NCBI RefSeq assembly: GCF_039613825.1
Contig: NZ_CP154826.1
Coordinates: forward strand, 4,092,001 to 4,156,000
Direction of reading: 5' to 3'
DNA: 64,000 nucleotides
From: Diaminobutyricibacter sp. McL0608
Lineage (GTDB): Bacteria > Actinomycetota > Actinomycetes > Actinomycetales > Microbacteriaceae
The notes below the pieces were generated by a model. The model was not told the origin of the DNA. It was given only the letters and a program-made list of their open reading frames with translations, and did not search any database. Below are positions 34,803 to 44,501 of this stretch, one piece after another. How positions within the stretch are numbered: the stretch's first letter is position 1; each line of letters opens with the position of its first letter. The translations under genes were made by a program, and so were the position numbers.

Positions 34803-36430
34803 AGACCTTCGGTGCGCTGCTGCGCCAGCGCCTGCGCCGTGATCGCTGGCAACTGATCATCTGGGTGCTGTCCATCGGGCTGCTCGGTGCGTTCTCGGCG
34901 GCCTCACTCAGCACGACGTACGGGAGCGGCGCGGGCCGCGTCGAACTGATGCATCTCGCGATCGCCAACCCGGCCATCCTCGTCCTCCGCGGCCTCCCGC
35001 AGGGAACCGGACTCGCGTCGGTCACCTTCTTCGAGATCTACACCTTCCTCGCGCTGCTCGCCGGCCTCATGAGCACGTTCCTCGCCGTGCGGCACACCCG
35101 CGCTGAGGAGGAGTCGGGTCGCGCCGAGCTCGTCGCGGCGACCGAGGCGGCACGTATCACTCCGACCGCGGCGACGATCGCCCACGGGGTGATCGCGAAC
35201 ATCCTCGTCGCGGTCGCCGTCGGGCTCGGCTTCATGTCCAACGGCCTTCCGGTCGCCGGTTCGTTCGTGGCGGGTGCCGCGGTGGGCGGCGCCGGAATCG
35301 CATTCCTGGCGGTCGGGCTGTTCACCTCCCAGTTGATGTCCACCTCGCGGGGCGCGAACGGTCTTGCGGCCGCCATCGTCGTGCTCGCCTACTTCCTTCG
35401 AGGGATCGGCGACTCGATCGGCACGGTCAAGCCGGACGGTGTGCACATGGTCAGCGGATGGCCGACCTGGCTCTCGCCGATCGGCTGGGGCGAGCAGATG
35501 GACGCCTGGGGCGGCAACGTCTGGTGGCCCTTGCTGCTCGACCTCGCGTTCGCTGCGGCCGTGATCGCCGTGGTGTTCATCCTCCAGTCGCAGCGCGACA
35601 CCGGAGCGAGCCTCCTGGCCGAGCGGGCAGGGCGGGCGGATGCTCGCCCCAGCCTGAACGGACCGCTCGGCCTGGCGTGGCGGCTGCAATGGCCGATCGT
35701 GGTCGGCTGGGCCGCCGGTGGAGTTGCGACGGGCATCCTCGCCGGCTCGCTCGGAAGTGTCGTCAGCTCGTCGATCGCCAACGACCCGACGCTGTCGTCG
35801 ATGCGCAAAGCCCTGGCCTCCATCGGCTCCGGCGGAGGCGGGTCGATGACCCAGATCTTCATCTCGGCGATCTTCTCGATCGTGGGCGTGCTGTCGGCGG
35901 CCTGCGCCACCCAGGTGGTCGTGCGGCTGAGGCAGGAGGAGGCGGGTGGCACCGCGGAGGTGCTGCTTGCGACTCCGCTGTCGCGCATCCGCTGGCTCCT
36001 CGAGTTCATGCTGGTCGGTGTGATCGCCGTCGTGGTCGTGCTCGCCGCGGCGGGTCTCGCCGCAGGGCTGAGCGCCATGGCGACCGGTGAGGACGCGTCG
36101 ATCATCAACAGTTCCTTCGCAGCCGCGGCCGCGCAGCTCCCGGTCTCCCTGATCTACCTGGGCGTGTTGTCGCTGGTGTTCGTCGTGCTGCCGAACTGGT
36201 CGATCGTGATCGCCTGGGCGGCCCTCGGGCTCGGGGCGTTCCTCGGCATCTTCGGCGGGTTCATCGGACTGACCGACTCGATCCAGAAGCTGTCGCCGTT
36301 CGCGCACACGCCCGTCGTGACCGGTCCCTCGCCCGACTGGTCGGGCGGGATCTGGATGATCGTGATCGCGATCGCGGCCACGTTGGTCGCCGCGGCGCTC
36401 ATCCGGAGACGCGATTTCGCGATCGCGTAG
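34799..36430 (+). CDS. ABC exporter permease (antibiotic-transporter type)
   Basis: 543-aa, twelve-segment fused permease of the polyketide-antibiotic exporter type (two ABC-2-like halves). [25 protein letters not shown] (read in parts) starts the first half and [24 protein letters not shown] the second, near residue 281. [30 protein letters not shown] is a cytoplasmic loop found in this family. Overlaps the ATPase gene by 4 nt. The transported compound is unknown. Confidence 0.88.
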   Translation: MKTFGALLRQRLRRDRWQLIIWVLSIGLLGAFSAASLSTTYGSGAGRVELMHLAIANPAILVLRGLPQGTGLASVTFFEIYTFLALLAGLMSTFLAVRHTRAEEESGRAELVAATEAARITPTAATIAHGVIANILVAVAVGLGFMSNGLPVAGSFVAGAAVGGAGIAFLAVGLFTSQLMSTSRGANGLAAAIVVLAYFLRGIGDSIGTVKPDGVHMVSGWPTWLSPIGWGEQMDAWGGNVWWPLLLDLAFAAAVIAVVFILQSQRDTGASLLAERAGRADARPSLNGPLGLAWRLQWPIVVGWAAGGVATGILAGSLGSVVSSSIANDPTLSSMRKALASIGSGGGGSMTQIFISAIFSIVGVLSAACATQVVVRLRQEEAGGTAEVLLATPLSRIRWLLEFMLVGVIAVVVVLAAAGLAAGLSAMATGEDASIINSSFAAAAAQLPVSLIYLGVLSLVFVVLPNWSIVIAWAALGLGAFLGIFGGFIGLTDSIQKLSPFAHTPVVTGPSPDWSGGIWMIVIAIAATLVAAALIRRRDFAIA

Positions 36431-36483
36431 GGAACGATCGCATAGTGAACAGGACTGCGGTGAGACGGATGGGAGACTGAGCC

Positions 36484-36978
36484 ATGGCCAAGGATGAGCA
36501 GGCGTTGCACGATGTCGTCGAACACACGGCTGCCATCCTGACCGCGGCAGGTTTTCCCAAAATGCCCGCCCGGGTTCTCATGTCGCTGACAGTCTCCGAG
36601 AACGGTGGGCTCACGGCGCAGGAGCTGTCGGCGCAGCTGGGCGCCAGCGCGGCGGCGATCTCGGGGGCGGTGCGCTACCTGCAGACGCTGGGCATCATCC
36701 GTCGCCTCTCACAGTCGGGAAGCCGCCGTGACCGCTACGAGCTCCCGGAGAACGCCTGGTACACGGCGCTCACGACGGAGAGTCCGCTCTACGGCGTGCT
36801 GGCGTCGCAGGCGGATGCCGGTGTCGCGGCCATCGACGATCCGTCATCGACCGCCACGGATCGGCTGGCGGAGATGGCGCGCTTCTACCGCTTCCTCGAG
36901 GTGCGGATGCCGCAGCTGCTCGAGGAATGGGAGGCGGAGCGCCGCCCTGCCGAGCGGGCGCAGGCACCCCGAGCGTGA
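36484..36978 (+). CDS. MarR/GbsR-like transcriptional regulator
   Basis: 164-aa winged-helix protein: KMPARVLMSLTVSENGGLTAQELSAQLGASAAAISGAVRYLQTLGIIRRL (residues about 25-74, read in parts), wing SGSRRDRYEL. The GbsR/MarR pattern fits regulators encoded beside antibiotic-type ABC exporters. It starts 53 bp after the permease and probably ends the operon, so it is likely to repress its own operon through the 33723-33738 palindrome. The stop lies inside a palindromic repeat. Confidence 0.87.
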   Translation: MAKDEQALHDVVEHTAAILTAAGFPKMPARVLMSLTVSENGGLTAQELSAQLGASAAAISGAVRYLQTLGIIRRLSQSGSRRDRYELPENAWYTALTTESPLYGVLASQADAGVAAIDDPSSTATDRLAEMARFYRFLEVRMPQLLEEWEAERRPAERAQAPRA

Positions 36979-37036
36979 CGGTTCCGGCCGAGAGCGCCTC
37001 GCAGAGCGGGCACGCTCGACCGGAACGGTCACACTC
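36971..37036. repeat. GTGACNGTTCCGG palindromic element, copy 2
   Basis: Blocks GAG, GTGAC, GTTCCGG and CGAG (36971-36992) pair with CTCG, CCGGAAC, GTCAC and CTC (37015-37036), with single mismatched bases between blocks. The regulator stop codon lies in the left arm. It sits between convergent genes. The left arm matches 23624-23641. Confidence 0.75.
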
Positions 37037-37042
37037 GCGCGA

Positions 37043-37663
37043 TCAGGTCGCAGGCGGATACGTCGGCGGCACGGGCGGGTAGCCCGCGGCGGCCGGCTGT
37101 GGCCGGTCGAACCGCACGCCCTGCGCGTTCGTGGGGAGCAGGAGCAGCACCAGCAGGATGATGGTGCCCACGAACGGGATGAACGACAGGAAGAAGAACG
37201 GCCCGGCGAGGTTCGCGTCGTGCAGGCGTCGCCACGTGATCGCCAGCCACGGCACGATCGTCGCGAGCCACCACAGACCGGCGAGCGCGCCGAAGAACCA
37301 GAAGCCGGGCGTCGGGTGGAACCCACCGTTCCGGTACATGGCCACGCCCATCTGGCCGGTCGCGTTGCCGATGATGTTGATCACAGCTTCGATCACCACC
37401 CACGCCAGCACCCACCACCACAGCTCGCTGCGGCTGGCGCGGCCCGTGAAGTCGGCGTACTTGCGCCAGAAGCGCTGGAACGCGACACCGAACGGGGCGC
37501 CGTAGTACGGGGCCCAGTCAGGGACGGGCGCGCCCGGCTGCTGGTAGGGCTGGCCCTGCTGCGGCGGCGGAGGCGGCGGAGGCGGCGGAGCAGAGGGAGG
37601 ACCGGCAGGCGGCTGCGCCGGCGGCTGATCGGGCGGCTGGTACGGAGGCTGCTGCGAAGACAT
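37043..37663 (-). CDS. DUF805 membrane protein with Pro-rich N-terminus
   Basis: 206 aa. Residues 1-55 are Pro/Gln/Gly-rich and disordered (with a run of Pro). A DUF805 core follows: FWRKYADFTGRASRSELWWWVL, then three or four helices and WRRLHDANLAGPFFFLSFIPFVG (read in parts), the family hallmark. A second Pro-rich tail ends the protein. Function unknown; often near integral membrane housekeeping genes. Confidence 0.88.
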   Translation of the reverse strand: MSSQQPPYQPPDQPPAQPPAGPPSAPPPPPPPPPQQGQPYQQPGAPVPDWAPYYGAPFGVAFQRFWRKYADFTGRASRSELWWWVLAWVVIEAVINIIGNATGQMGVAMYRNGGFHPTPGFWFFGALAGLWWLATIVPWLAITWRRLHDANLAGPFFFLSFIPFVGTIILLVLLLLPTNAQGVRFDRPQPAAAGYPPVPPTYPPAT

Positions 37664-37771
37664 GCGATGCTCCTTGTGGATCGGTGAACGATCTGTCGAA
37701 CATAGTCAACCGCCGGAACGACCGAAATGCCATCATTTCCGACCCCCCTCACGAATGTCGCCGCGACACCA

Positions 37772-37783
37772 TAGGCTGGTCGA
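37772..37783 (+). promoter_or_regulatory. Leaderless promoter of the M13 peptidase gene
   Basis: TAGGCT (37772-37777), 6 nt, ATG. Confidence 0.6.
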
Positions 37784-39778
37784 ATGACTGACGCGGCGCC
37801 TGCATCCGGTATCAAACTCGACGAAATCGATCCCGGCATCCGCCCCCAGGACGATCTGTTCCGACACGTCAACGGCAAGTGGCTCGCCAGCACCGAGATC
37901 CCGGCCGACAAGGCGCGCTACGGCTCGTTCCTGATCCTGCGCGAAGAAGCCGAAGCGGCCGTGCGCGAGATCATCGACGGGGCGACGGATGCGCAGGAGG
38001 GCACCGAGGAGCGTAAGTTCGGCGACGTCTACGCGAGCTTCATGGATGAGGACCGCATCGAGAAACTGGGCGTCACCCCGGTCGAATCGCAGCTTGCGCT
38101 CGCGAGCGATGTGAGCAGCATCCCGGAACTCCTGTCCACGATCGGGCGGCTCGAACGCCACGGCCTCAGTGGTTTCTACCAGCTGTTCGTCGACAACGAC
38201 CCCGGCAACCCGGAGCGCTATCTCGTCTTCGTCGAGCAGGCCGGAATCTCGCTGCCCGACGAGAGCTACTACCGCGACGAGAAGTTCGCGTCGATCCGCG
38301 AGGCGTACCTCGCACACCTGCAGCGGATGTTCGAACTGGCCGGACTCGACGGCGCACCCGAGCGTGCGCAGCGCGTCTTCGACCTCGAGACCGCGATCGC
38401 CTCGCACCACTGGGACAACGTCGCCTCGCGCGACAGCGAGAAGACGTACAACCTGTTCGCCTGGTCGGATGCTGCGGCGCTTTTTTCCGGTGGCGACATC
38501 GGCAGCGGCGTCGCCGCCGGAGCTCCGCTGGACGACTGGGAAACGGCCCTCGGCGCCCCCGACGGCGCGCTTGCCGAGCTCGTGCTGCGCCAGCCCAGCT
38601 TCACGAGCGGCCTCTCCTCGCTTCTCACTGCCGACCGCCTCGAGAGCTGGAAGGACTGGCTGGCCTGGCAGGTCATCCACGGTGCCGCGCCCTACCTGAG
38701 CGGGGCTTTCGTCGAGGAGAATTTCGACTTCTACGGCCGCACCCTCACCGGAACCCCGCAGATGCGCGACCGCTGGAAGCGCGGCGTCTCGCTCGTCGAA
38801 GGCGCGATGGGCGAGGCCGTCGGCCGCATCTACGTTGAGAAGCACTTCCCGCCGGTGGCGAAGGAGAGCATGGATGTGCTGGTCGCCAACCTGATCGAGG
38901 CGTACCGGCAGAGCATCCGCACCCTCGAATGGATGGGCGAGGACACCCGCGAGCGCGCCCTCGACAAGCTCGAGAAGTTCACGCCGAAGATCGGTTTCCC
39001 CGTCAAATGGCGCGACTACTCCAGCCTGGTCATCGACCCAACGGACCTCTACGGCAATGTGCGCGCGACCAGCCTGTTCGAGTTCAACCGCGAACTGGGC
39101 AAGATCGGCAAGCCGCTCGACCGCGACGAGTGGTTCATGACGCCGCAGACGATCAACGCGTACTACAACCCGGGTTTCAACGAGATCGTGTTCCCCGCGG
39201 CCATCCTTCAGTACCCGTTCTTCGATGCGGCGCGCGACGACGCGGCCAACTACGGAGCGATCGGTGCGGTCATCGGCCATGAGATCGGCCACGGCTTTGA
39301 CGACCAGGGCTCGAAGTACGACGGCGACGGCCGCCTCACCGACTGGTGGACGAGCGCCGACCGCGCCGCGTTCGAGCAGCGCACCGCGTCGCTCATCGAG
39401 CAGTACAACGCGCTCGCACCCGCCCAGGTTCCCGGCAACCATGTCAACGGAGCGCTCACCATCGGCGAGAACATCGGCGACCTGGGCGGCCTCGCGATCG
39501 CCTGGAAGGCCTACCTGATCTCACTCGACGGCCAGGAGCCCCCGGTCATCGACGGGCTCACCGGCGCAGAACGGTTCTTCCTCTCCTGGGCGCAGGCCTG
39601 GCAGGAGAAGGGCCGAGACGAAGAGGTCATCCGCCTGCTCGCGATCGACCCGCATTCGCCGAACGAATTCCGCTGCAACCAGATCGTCAGGAACATCACC
39701 GAGTTCTATGACACGTACTCCGTCACGGAGAGCGACGCACTCTGGCTGGACCCGTCGGAGCGCGTCTCCATCTGGTGA
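37784..39778 (+). CDS. pepO: M13-family metallopeptidase (PepO/neprilysin-like)
   Basis: 664-aa zinc endopeptidase of the M13 family. IRPQDDLFRHVNGKWLAST at the start, HEIGH at residues 499-503 (zinc ligands and catalytic Glu), Glu562 in ENIGDLGG, and the C-terminal HSPNEFRCNQIVRN are all there. No signal peptide or membrane anchor, so it is probably cytoplasmic, degrading peptides. The length is normal. The ATG is leaderless. Confidence 0.94.
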   Translation: MTDAAPASGIKLDEIDPGIRPQDDLFRHVNGKWLASTEIPADKARYGSFLILREEAEAAVREIIDGATDAQEGTEERKFGDVYASFMDEDRIEKLGVTPVESQLALASDVSSIPELLSTIGRLERHGLSGFYQLFVDNDPGNPERYLVFVEQAGISLPDESYYRDEKFASIREAYLAHLQRMFELAGLDGAPERAQRVFDLETAIASHHWDNVASRDSEKTYNLFAWSDAAALFSGGDIGSGVAAGAPLDDWETALGAPDGALAELVLRQPSFTSGLSSLLTADRLESWKDWLAWQVIHGAAPYLSGAFVEENFDFYGRTLTGTPQMRDRWKRGVSLVEGAMGEAVGRIYVEKHFPPVAKESMDVLVANLIEAYRQSIRTLEWMGEDTRERALDKLEKFTPKIGFPVKWRDYSSLVIDPTDLYGNVRATSLFEFNRELGKIGKPLDRDEWFMTPQTINAYYNPGFNEIVFPAAILQYPFFDAARDDAANYGAIGAVIGHEIGHGFDDQGSKYDGDGRLTDWWTSADRAAFEQRTASLIEQYNALAPAQVPGNHVNGALTIGENIGDLGGLAIAWKAYLISLDGQEPPVIDGLTGAERFFLSWAQAWQEKGRDEEVIRLLAIDPHSPNEFRCNQIVRNITEFYDTYSVTESDALWLDPSERVSIW

Positions 39779-39832
39779 TGTAATGGAACACTGGTGGCCC
39801 GGGGGGACCATCCGGACAAGGATTGAGAAGGA

Positions 39833-40753
39833 ATGCCCCCCGCCGTGACGATCCCCACCCAGGATTCCGAACGCCGCAGCCGGCACAGCGCGATCAGGCG
39901 CGGTCGGCATCGCGGCGCGGAAGCGTCGCAGAGTTTCAGTCGCGGTTTCGCGGCCCTCGGTCAGTTGGCGCTGAACGGTGTGCAAGTGTCGGCGCGGGCG
40001 ACGGATCTCGCCACCGGCGCCGTGCTCTTCTCGGTGGACGACCACATCGTCATGCCGACGGCGAGCATCGGCAAAGTGCTGCTGCTCGTCGAAGTCGCGG
40101 CGCGCATCCAGAGCGGTCACCTCGACCCGCTCGCGATCCTCGACCGCTCGCTCGAGGACGCGGTCGGCGACTCCGGGATCTGGCAGCACCTCCAGGCGCC
40201 ATCGCTTCCGGTGGCCGACCTCGCAGCCATCATCGGTGCGACCAGCGACAACCTGGCCACCAACGTGCTGCTGCGCCACATCGGGCTCGAGGCCGTGAGC
40301 GCTCGCACGGAGGCGCTCGGACTCACCCGTACGGCACTCCTCGACCTGGTGCGCGACCACCGCGGACCGGACGACGCGCCACAGCTCTCCGTCGGCAGCG
40401 CGAACGAACTGACCTGGCTCTTCTCCGCCCTCGCGCGTGGGGAGATCGTCAACTCCGTGACCAGCCAGCGGGTCATCTCGTGGCTGTCGCTGAACGCGGA
40501 CCTTTCGATGGTGGCGAGTGCGTTCGGACTCGATCCGCTGTCGCACCGCACCGTCGAACACCGCACGCTGCTCGTGAACAAGACAGGCACGGATGTGGGC
40601 GTGCGCAGCGAGGTCGGCGTGCTTCGCGGGCCTCGGGCGGGCATCACCTACGCGGTGTCGATGTACTTCGACGACGCGACGCTGGCCTCCCGCCTCGCAG
40701 TGCTCGAAGGGATGCGGACGGTCGGCCTCGACCTGCTCGAATACGTGCACTGA
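39833..40753 (+). CDS. Beta-lactamase-fold serine hydrolase, cytoplasmic-looking
   Basis: 306 aa. Class A active-site motifs are present: S78-x-x-K81 in PTASIGK, S138-D-N140 in TSDNLATN and K250-T-G252 in VNKTGTDVG. The usual omega-loop E-x-x-L-N is missing (the region reads LLDLVRDHRGPDD), and there is no export signal; the first 30 residues are basic. This is therefore probably not a true penicillinase but a related serine esterase or peptidase-like enzyme. AAGGA precedes the ATG. It follows the M13 peptidase by 54 bp. Confidence 0.82.
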   Translation: MPPAVTIPTQDSERRSRHSAIRRGRHRGAEASQSFSRGFAALGQLALNGVQVSARATDLATGAVLFSVDDHIVMPTASIGKVLLLVEVAARIQSGHLDPLAILDRSLEDAVGDSGIWQHLQAPSLPVADLAAIIGATSDNLATNVLLRHIGLEAVSARTEALGLTRTALLDLVRDHRGPDDAPQLSVGSANELTWLFSALARGEIVNSVTSQRVISWLSLNADLSMVASAFGLDPLSHRTVEHRTLLVNKTGTDVGVRSEVGVLRGPRAGITYAVSMYFDDATLASRLAVLEGMRTVGLDLLEYVH

Positions 40754-40829
40754 GCCGCGCCGCCCATCCCGCATCCGCCGCGCCGCGCATCCGCAACCAC
40801 GTGTGCTCGCCGCACGAGCTGTGTCTCGT

Positions 40830-40870
40830 CGCACTAGGTCTACGTAGTGCGGCAGGACGCAACTAGTGCG
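40830..40870. repeat. CGCACTA-type palindromic intergenic element, copy 4
   Basis: CGCACTA (40830-40836) and TAGTGCG (40845-40851) form a 7-bp stem with an 8-nt loop; a further TAGTGCG is at 40864-40870. It shares ACGTAGTGCGGC with copy 3 at 24693. It lies between convergent genes. Confidence 0.7.
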
Positions 40871-40892
40871 AAGCGGGTCACATCGTGACGCG

Positions 40893-41969
40893 TCAGCGGT
40901 GCGCGGGCGCACGCCCGGCGAAGTACTCGTCCTCGGCGGCGTAGTCGAACCAGCCGTCGGCCCTGGACCGCGTGACCATGCTGGGGAACACATCCTGCCA
41001 GCTCTCCTCGCGCCGCTCGGCGGCGGCCACCTCGCGCGTGACCCAGTCGATGTCCTCGGCCACCGCATCCGCATAGCTGACGGGCTGCCGATATCCGAGC
41101 TCGACGAGCGCAGCATCCATGCTCATGACCAGCGGATGCGTGACCGACCAGGGCGTGGAGCCGAGGTTCCCGACGGCCGGTCCCGGATACGTGACGATCT
41201 CGACCTCGCGGCCCATGGTCTGGAAGATGACGTGCGCGATCTCGGCGACGGTCAGATTGTCGCGGTCGACCGCATTCAGGACACGCCGCGCCGGGGTGTC
41301 GGCGCAGAGCGCGATGAGCTCGGCGACATTCACGGTCGATGAGGTGCTGAACCGGTTGTGGCCGTCGTCGGAGAGCACAACCCGGCGCCGCTGGTCGAGC
41401 GCCCGCTTCACGAAATACCACTCGCGGAGAGCGGGGCTGAACGGCCCGTGGATTGCACCCGGTCGCAGGATGCTGACCGGCAGGTCGTCCGTCTCGAGCA
41501 GCCGGCGCTCCATAGCCGCCTTGAGCGGGGAGTATGTGCGTTCGGTGTTGTCGACGATCGGGTCGGTCTCCCGGAGCGGCATCGGGAAGTCGGGGAAATC
41601 CTCCGGCCCGGTCACGACATCGAGGTAGCTGCCGTTCGCACCGACGTACACAGAGCCGGTCGAGATGACGACCAGCGAACCGACATGGCCGGCGAGCTGT
41701 GCGAGCTGATCGGCATGGTGGGTGTCGTAGGCGACCGTGTCGACCACCAGGTCGTGCCCGCGTGCACGTGCGAGGAGGCTCACCGTGTCGTCGCGGTCGA
41801 GCCGGATGGTCGTCACATCCAGATCGGCGAGCGACGTGTCACCGGCATGGTTGCCCCGGTGCGCGACGAGAACCGACCAGCCGTCGACCGCCAGTCTGCG
41901 TGCGGCGGCGGCACCGAGCTGGCCCGTTCCCCCGATGATCATGGCCGTGCGGGTGGTCGTCGCCTCCAT
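40893..41969 (-). CDS. NAD-dependent epimerase/dehydratase family protein
   Basis: 358-aa extended short-chain dehydrogenase. The Rossmann fingerprint [21 protein letters not shown] is at residues about 9-29 and an ISTGSVYVG segment follows; the catalytic YxxxK is modified to [10 protein letters not shown], which retains the Tyr and Lys. ATG 41969 was chosen over an upstream in-frame start because TACCGT lies 6 nt before it and the extension is not protein-like. Substrate unknown. Confidence 0.87.
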   Translation of the reverse strand: MEATTTRTAMIIGGTGQLGAAAARRLAVDGWSVLVAHRGNHAGDTSLADLDVTTIRLDRDDTVSLLARARGHDLVVDTVAYDTHHADQLAQLAGHVGSLVVISTGSVYVGANGSYLDVVTGPEDFPDFPMPLRETDPIVDNTERTYSPLKAAMERRLLETDDLPVSILRPGAIHGPFSPALREWYFVKRALDQRRRVVLSDDGHNRFSTSSTVNVAELIALCADTPARRVLNAVDRDNLTVAEIAHVIFQTMGREVEIVTYPGPAVGNLGSTPWSVTHPLVMSMDAALVELGYRQPVSYADAVAEDIDWVTREVAAAERREESWQDVFPSMVTRSRADGWFDYAAEDEYFAGRAPAHR

Positions 41970-41981
41970 GCCCCCACGGTA
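41970..41981 (-). promoter_or_regulatory. Leaderless promoter of the epimerase gene
   Basis: TACCGT (41981-41976, minus strand), 6 nt, ATG. Confidence 0.5.
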
Positions 41982-42102
41982 CGCTCCTGCGCGCACCGGG
42001 GAAATCGGCTGGGTGCGGCGACCCCGTAAACTGGCTGGAGCGTTTCGGCGGTCCCCGCTGCCGGACATCACGCACCAACCCTCACGCACCATTGGAGCCA
42101 CC

Positions 42103-43488
42103 GTGGCAGCACCCACCCGTCTCGATTCCGTCATCGCTCTCGCGCGTCACCGCGGGTTCGTCTTCCAGGCCGGTGAGATCTACGGCGGATCACGGTCGGC
42201 CTGGGACTACGGGCCCCTCGGCGTCGAGCTCAAAGAGAACATCAAACGCCAGTGGTGGCGTTACATGGTGCAGGGTCGCGACGACGTGGTGGGCCTCGAC
42301 TCGAGCGTGATCCTGCCGAAGCAGGTGTGGGAGGCGTCCGGTCACGTCGAGGTGTTCACCGACCCGCTCGTCGAATGCCAGCACTGCCACAAGCGTTTCC
42401 GCGCCGACCACCTGGTCGAGGAGTTCGAAGAGAAGAAGGGCCGCGCGCCCGAGAACGGTCTCGACGACATCGCCTGCCCGAACTGCGGCAACCGCCACAC
42501 CTGGACGGAGCCGCGTGCGTTCAGCGGCCTGCTGAAGACGTTCCTCGGCCCGGTCGACGACGAGTCGGGGCTGCACTACCTGCGCCCCGAGACCGCCCAG
42601 GGCATCTTCGTGAACTTCGCGAACGTCCTCCAGGCGAGCCGCCAGAAGCCACCGTTCGGCATCGGCCAGATCGGCAAGAGTTTCCGCAACGAGATCACGC
42701 CCGGAAACTTCATCTTCCGCACCCGCGAGTTCGAGCAGATGGAGATGGAGTTCTTCGTCGAGCCCGGCACGGACGAAGAGTGGCACCAGTACTGGATCGA
42801 CCAGCGCTGGAACTGGTATGTCGACCTCGGCATCGACCCCGAGAACCTGCGCCTCTACGAGCACCCCAAAGACAAGTTGTCCCACTACTCGAAGCGCACG
42901 GTCGACATCGAGTACAAGTTCGGTTTCACCGGCAGCGAGTTCGGTGAGCTCGAGGGCGTCGCAAACCGCACCGACTTCGACCTCACGACCCACTCCAAGG
43001 CGTCCGGCAAAGACCTCACATTCTTCGACCAGACCAAGAACGAGCGGTGGACCCCCTACGTCATCGAGCCCGCAGCCGGCCTCACCCGGTCACTGATGGC
43101 ATTCCTTGTCGACGCGTACCACGAAGAAGAGGTCCCGAACGCGAAGGGCGGCGTCGACAAGCGCACTGTTCTGCGCCTCGACCCGCGCCTGGCGCCCGTG
43201 AAGGTGGCGATCCTGCCGCTCAGCCGCAACGAGGCCCTCTCGCCGGTCGCACGCGAGCTCGCGGCGGACCTCCGCAAGTACTGGAACGTCGACTTCGACG
43301 ACGCCGGCGCCATCGGTCGCCGGTACCGTCGCCAGGATGAGATCGGCACGCCGTTCTGTGTGACAGTCGACTTCGACTCGCTCGAGGACCACGCTGTCAC
43401 CGTGCGCGACCGCGACACGATGGCCCAGGACCGCATCCCTCTCGCCGAGCTCCGCGGGTACCTGGCCGAGCGGCTGCTCGGCTCGTAA
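42103..43488 (+). CDS. glyS: Glycyl-tRNA synthetase
   Basis: 461-aa class II aminoacyl-tRNA synthetase of the single-subunit (eukaryote-like) alpha2 type. [23 protein letters not shown], the zinc-like CQHCHKRF...CPNCGNRH insertion, motif 2 [25 protein letters not shown] and motif 3 [14 protein letters not shown] (read in parts) are clear. The GTG start follows TTGGAGCC. No T-box element was recognised upstream; a TAAACT -10-like hexamer lies near 42026. Confidence 0.96.
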   Translation: MAAPTRLDSVIALARHRGFVFQAGEIYGGSRSAWDYGPLGVELKENIKRQWWRYMVQGRDDVVGLDSSVILPKQVWEASGHVEVFTDPLVECQHCHKRFRADHLVEEFEEKKGRAPENGLDDIACPNCGNRHTWTEPRAFSGLLKTFLGPVDDESGLHYLRPETAQGIFVNFANVLQASRQKPPFGIGQIGKSFRNEITPGNFIFRTREFEQMEMEFFVEPGTDEEWHQYWIDQRWNWYVDLGIDPENLRLYEHPKDKLSHYSKRTVDIEYKFGFTGSEFGELEGVANRTDFDLTTHSKASGKDLTFFDQTKNERWTPYVIEPAAGLTRSLMAFLVDAYHEEEVPNAKGGVDKRTVLRLDPRLAPVKVAILPLSRNEALSPVARELAADLRKYWNVDFDDAGAIGRRYRRQDEIGTPFCVTVDFDSLEDHAVTVRDRDTMAQDRIPLAELRGYLAERLLGS

Positions 43489-43548
43489 GGGGTGCGCGGT
43501 GCGGCCGCGCGTTCCTGTCGCGGTCGGCTCACGCCGCCCGGCGGGTGC

Positions 43549-43604
43549 TCACGTGGCCCAAAGGTCGGTATCGCGCCCCCATAGCGACACTTTGCACCAC
43601 GTGA
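43549..43604. repeat. Palindrome in the glyS-GNAT gap, 1
   Basis: TCACGTGG (43549-43556), CAAAG (43559-43563) and GTCG (43564-43567) pair with CGAC (43585-43588), CTTTG (43590-43594) and CCACGTGA (43597-43604), with 2-nt symmetric gaps. Confidence 0.65.
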
Positions 43605-43663
43605 CCGATGCTCACAGCGACCGAGAGACACGCGCCGCCGCGCGCCGTCATCGGGGTCGACAT

Positions 43664-43709
43664 GGCACTAGTTGTCGCTTGGCGCGTTTTGCGGGCAACA
43701 ACGAGTGCC
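43664..43709. repeat. Palindrome in the glyS-GNAT gap, 2
   Basis: GGCACT and GTTGT (43664-43675) pair with ACAAC and AGTGCC (43698-43709); a single mismatched base separates the blocks. Loop of 22 nt. Confidence 0.6.
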
Positions 43710-43794
43710 ACATGACGGATGCTCACCGCAGTGGCCACGTTGTGACGCGACGCGCGCGTGAAAGACGCTCGGCCGGCGAGCCGGCGTGCGCGGG

Positions 43795-44466
43795 TCAGGC
43801 GGGGTGGGACTCCGCGTACTCGGTGTCGAGCATCCCGAAGATCACCGTGTCGCCCCACTCGCCCTTGAAGATCTCGTTCTGGCGGAGGTGCGCTTCCTTG
43901 CGCATCCCGAGCCGCTCGCACAGACGCGCCGACGCTTCGTTGCGCGGATCGAGCTGCGCGAAGACACGGTGGGCGCCCATCGTCCCGAAGCACACCGCCA
44001 GCACGGCCTCCGCCGCCTCAGTGGCGTACCCGCGCCCGTGGACCGCCGGGTGGAACACCCACCCGACTTCGAGCTGGGCGTGCGCCGCGCTCTTCAGGAA
44101 GATACTCATGTCTCCGATGACGCGCCCGTGCCCGCCTTCGGGGTCGGGCAGCTCGACCGCGTAGATCAGCCCGTCGCCGTCGTCGGCGAGGTCTGTCATC
44201 GCGATGCGCTTCTCGAGGTGCTTGGCCGACTCTTCGTGGTCGTGCACTTCCCACATCAGGTACCGCACGACGTCTTTGCGCTTCTGATACGCGTGCACAT
44301 CGTCGAGGTCGTTCTTGGTGAGCGGGCGCAGCAGCAGGCGCTCGGTTCGGATGTCGACGGCGTTGTAGGGCAGGCCGGTGAGACCGTGCGCCTCCTCGGC
44401 GTTTCCCGCTTCGATCGCCTCAGCGAGGTCGGTTTCGGTATCGGTCGAGTGTGCTCCGTTGCTCAC
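43795..44466 (-). CDS. GNAT-family acetyltransferase (RimJ/RimL-like)
   Basis: 223 aa. TERLLLRPLTKNDLDDVHAYQKRKDVVRYLMW at residues about 40-72 and the acetyl-CoA loop EVGWVFHPAVHGRGYATEAAEAVLAVCF (residues about 130-158, read in parts) are typical of RimJ/RimL-type N-acetyltransferases. The target is unknown. It starts 35 bp after hemA in the same direction, with GGAGG 4-5 nt before its GTG, so it may be cotranscribed with hemA. Confidence 0.87.
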   Translation of the reverse strand: MSNGAHSTDTETDLAEAIEAGNAEEAHGLTGLPYNAVDIRTERLLLRPLTKNDLDDVHAYQKRKDVVRYLMWEVHDHEESAKHLEKRIAMTDLADDGDGLIYAVELPDPEGGHGRVIGDMSIFLKSAAHAQLEVGWVFHPAVHGRGYATEAAEAVLAVCFGTMGAHRVFAQLDPRNEASARLCERLGMRKEAHLRQNEIFKGEWGDTVIFGMLDTEYAESHPA

Positions 44467-44501
44467 TTGTCCTCCAGGTTCCGGTTCGGGAAGGGGTTCG
44501 G

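Larger units (their letters stand above)
43489..43794. other. 306-bp convergent intergenic gap with two large palindromes
   Basis: No credible gene. It lies between glyS and the GNAT gene and holds two related inverted repeats (listed separately). Their right flanks share ACNTGACNGATGCTCAC (about 43598-43615 and 43710-43726), so the second is probably a diverged duplicate of the first. Confidence 0.7.
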
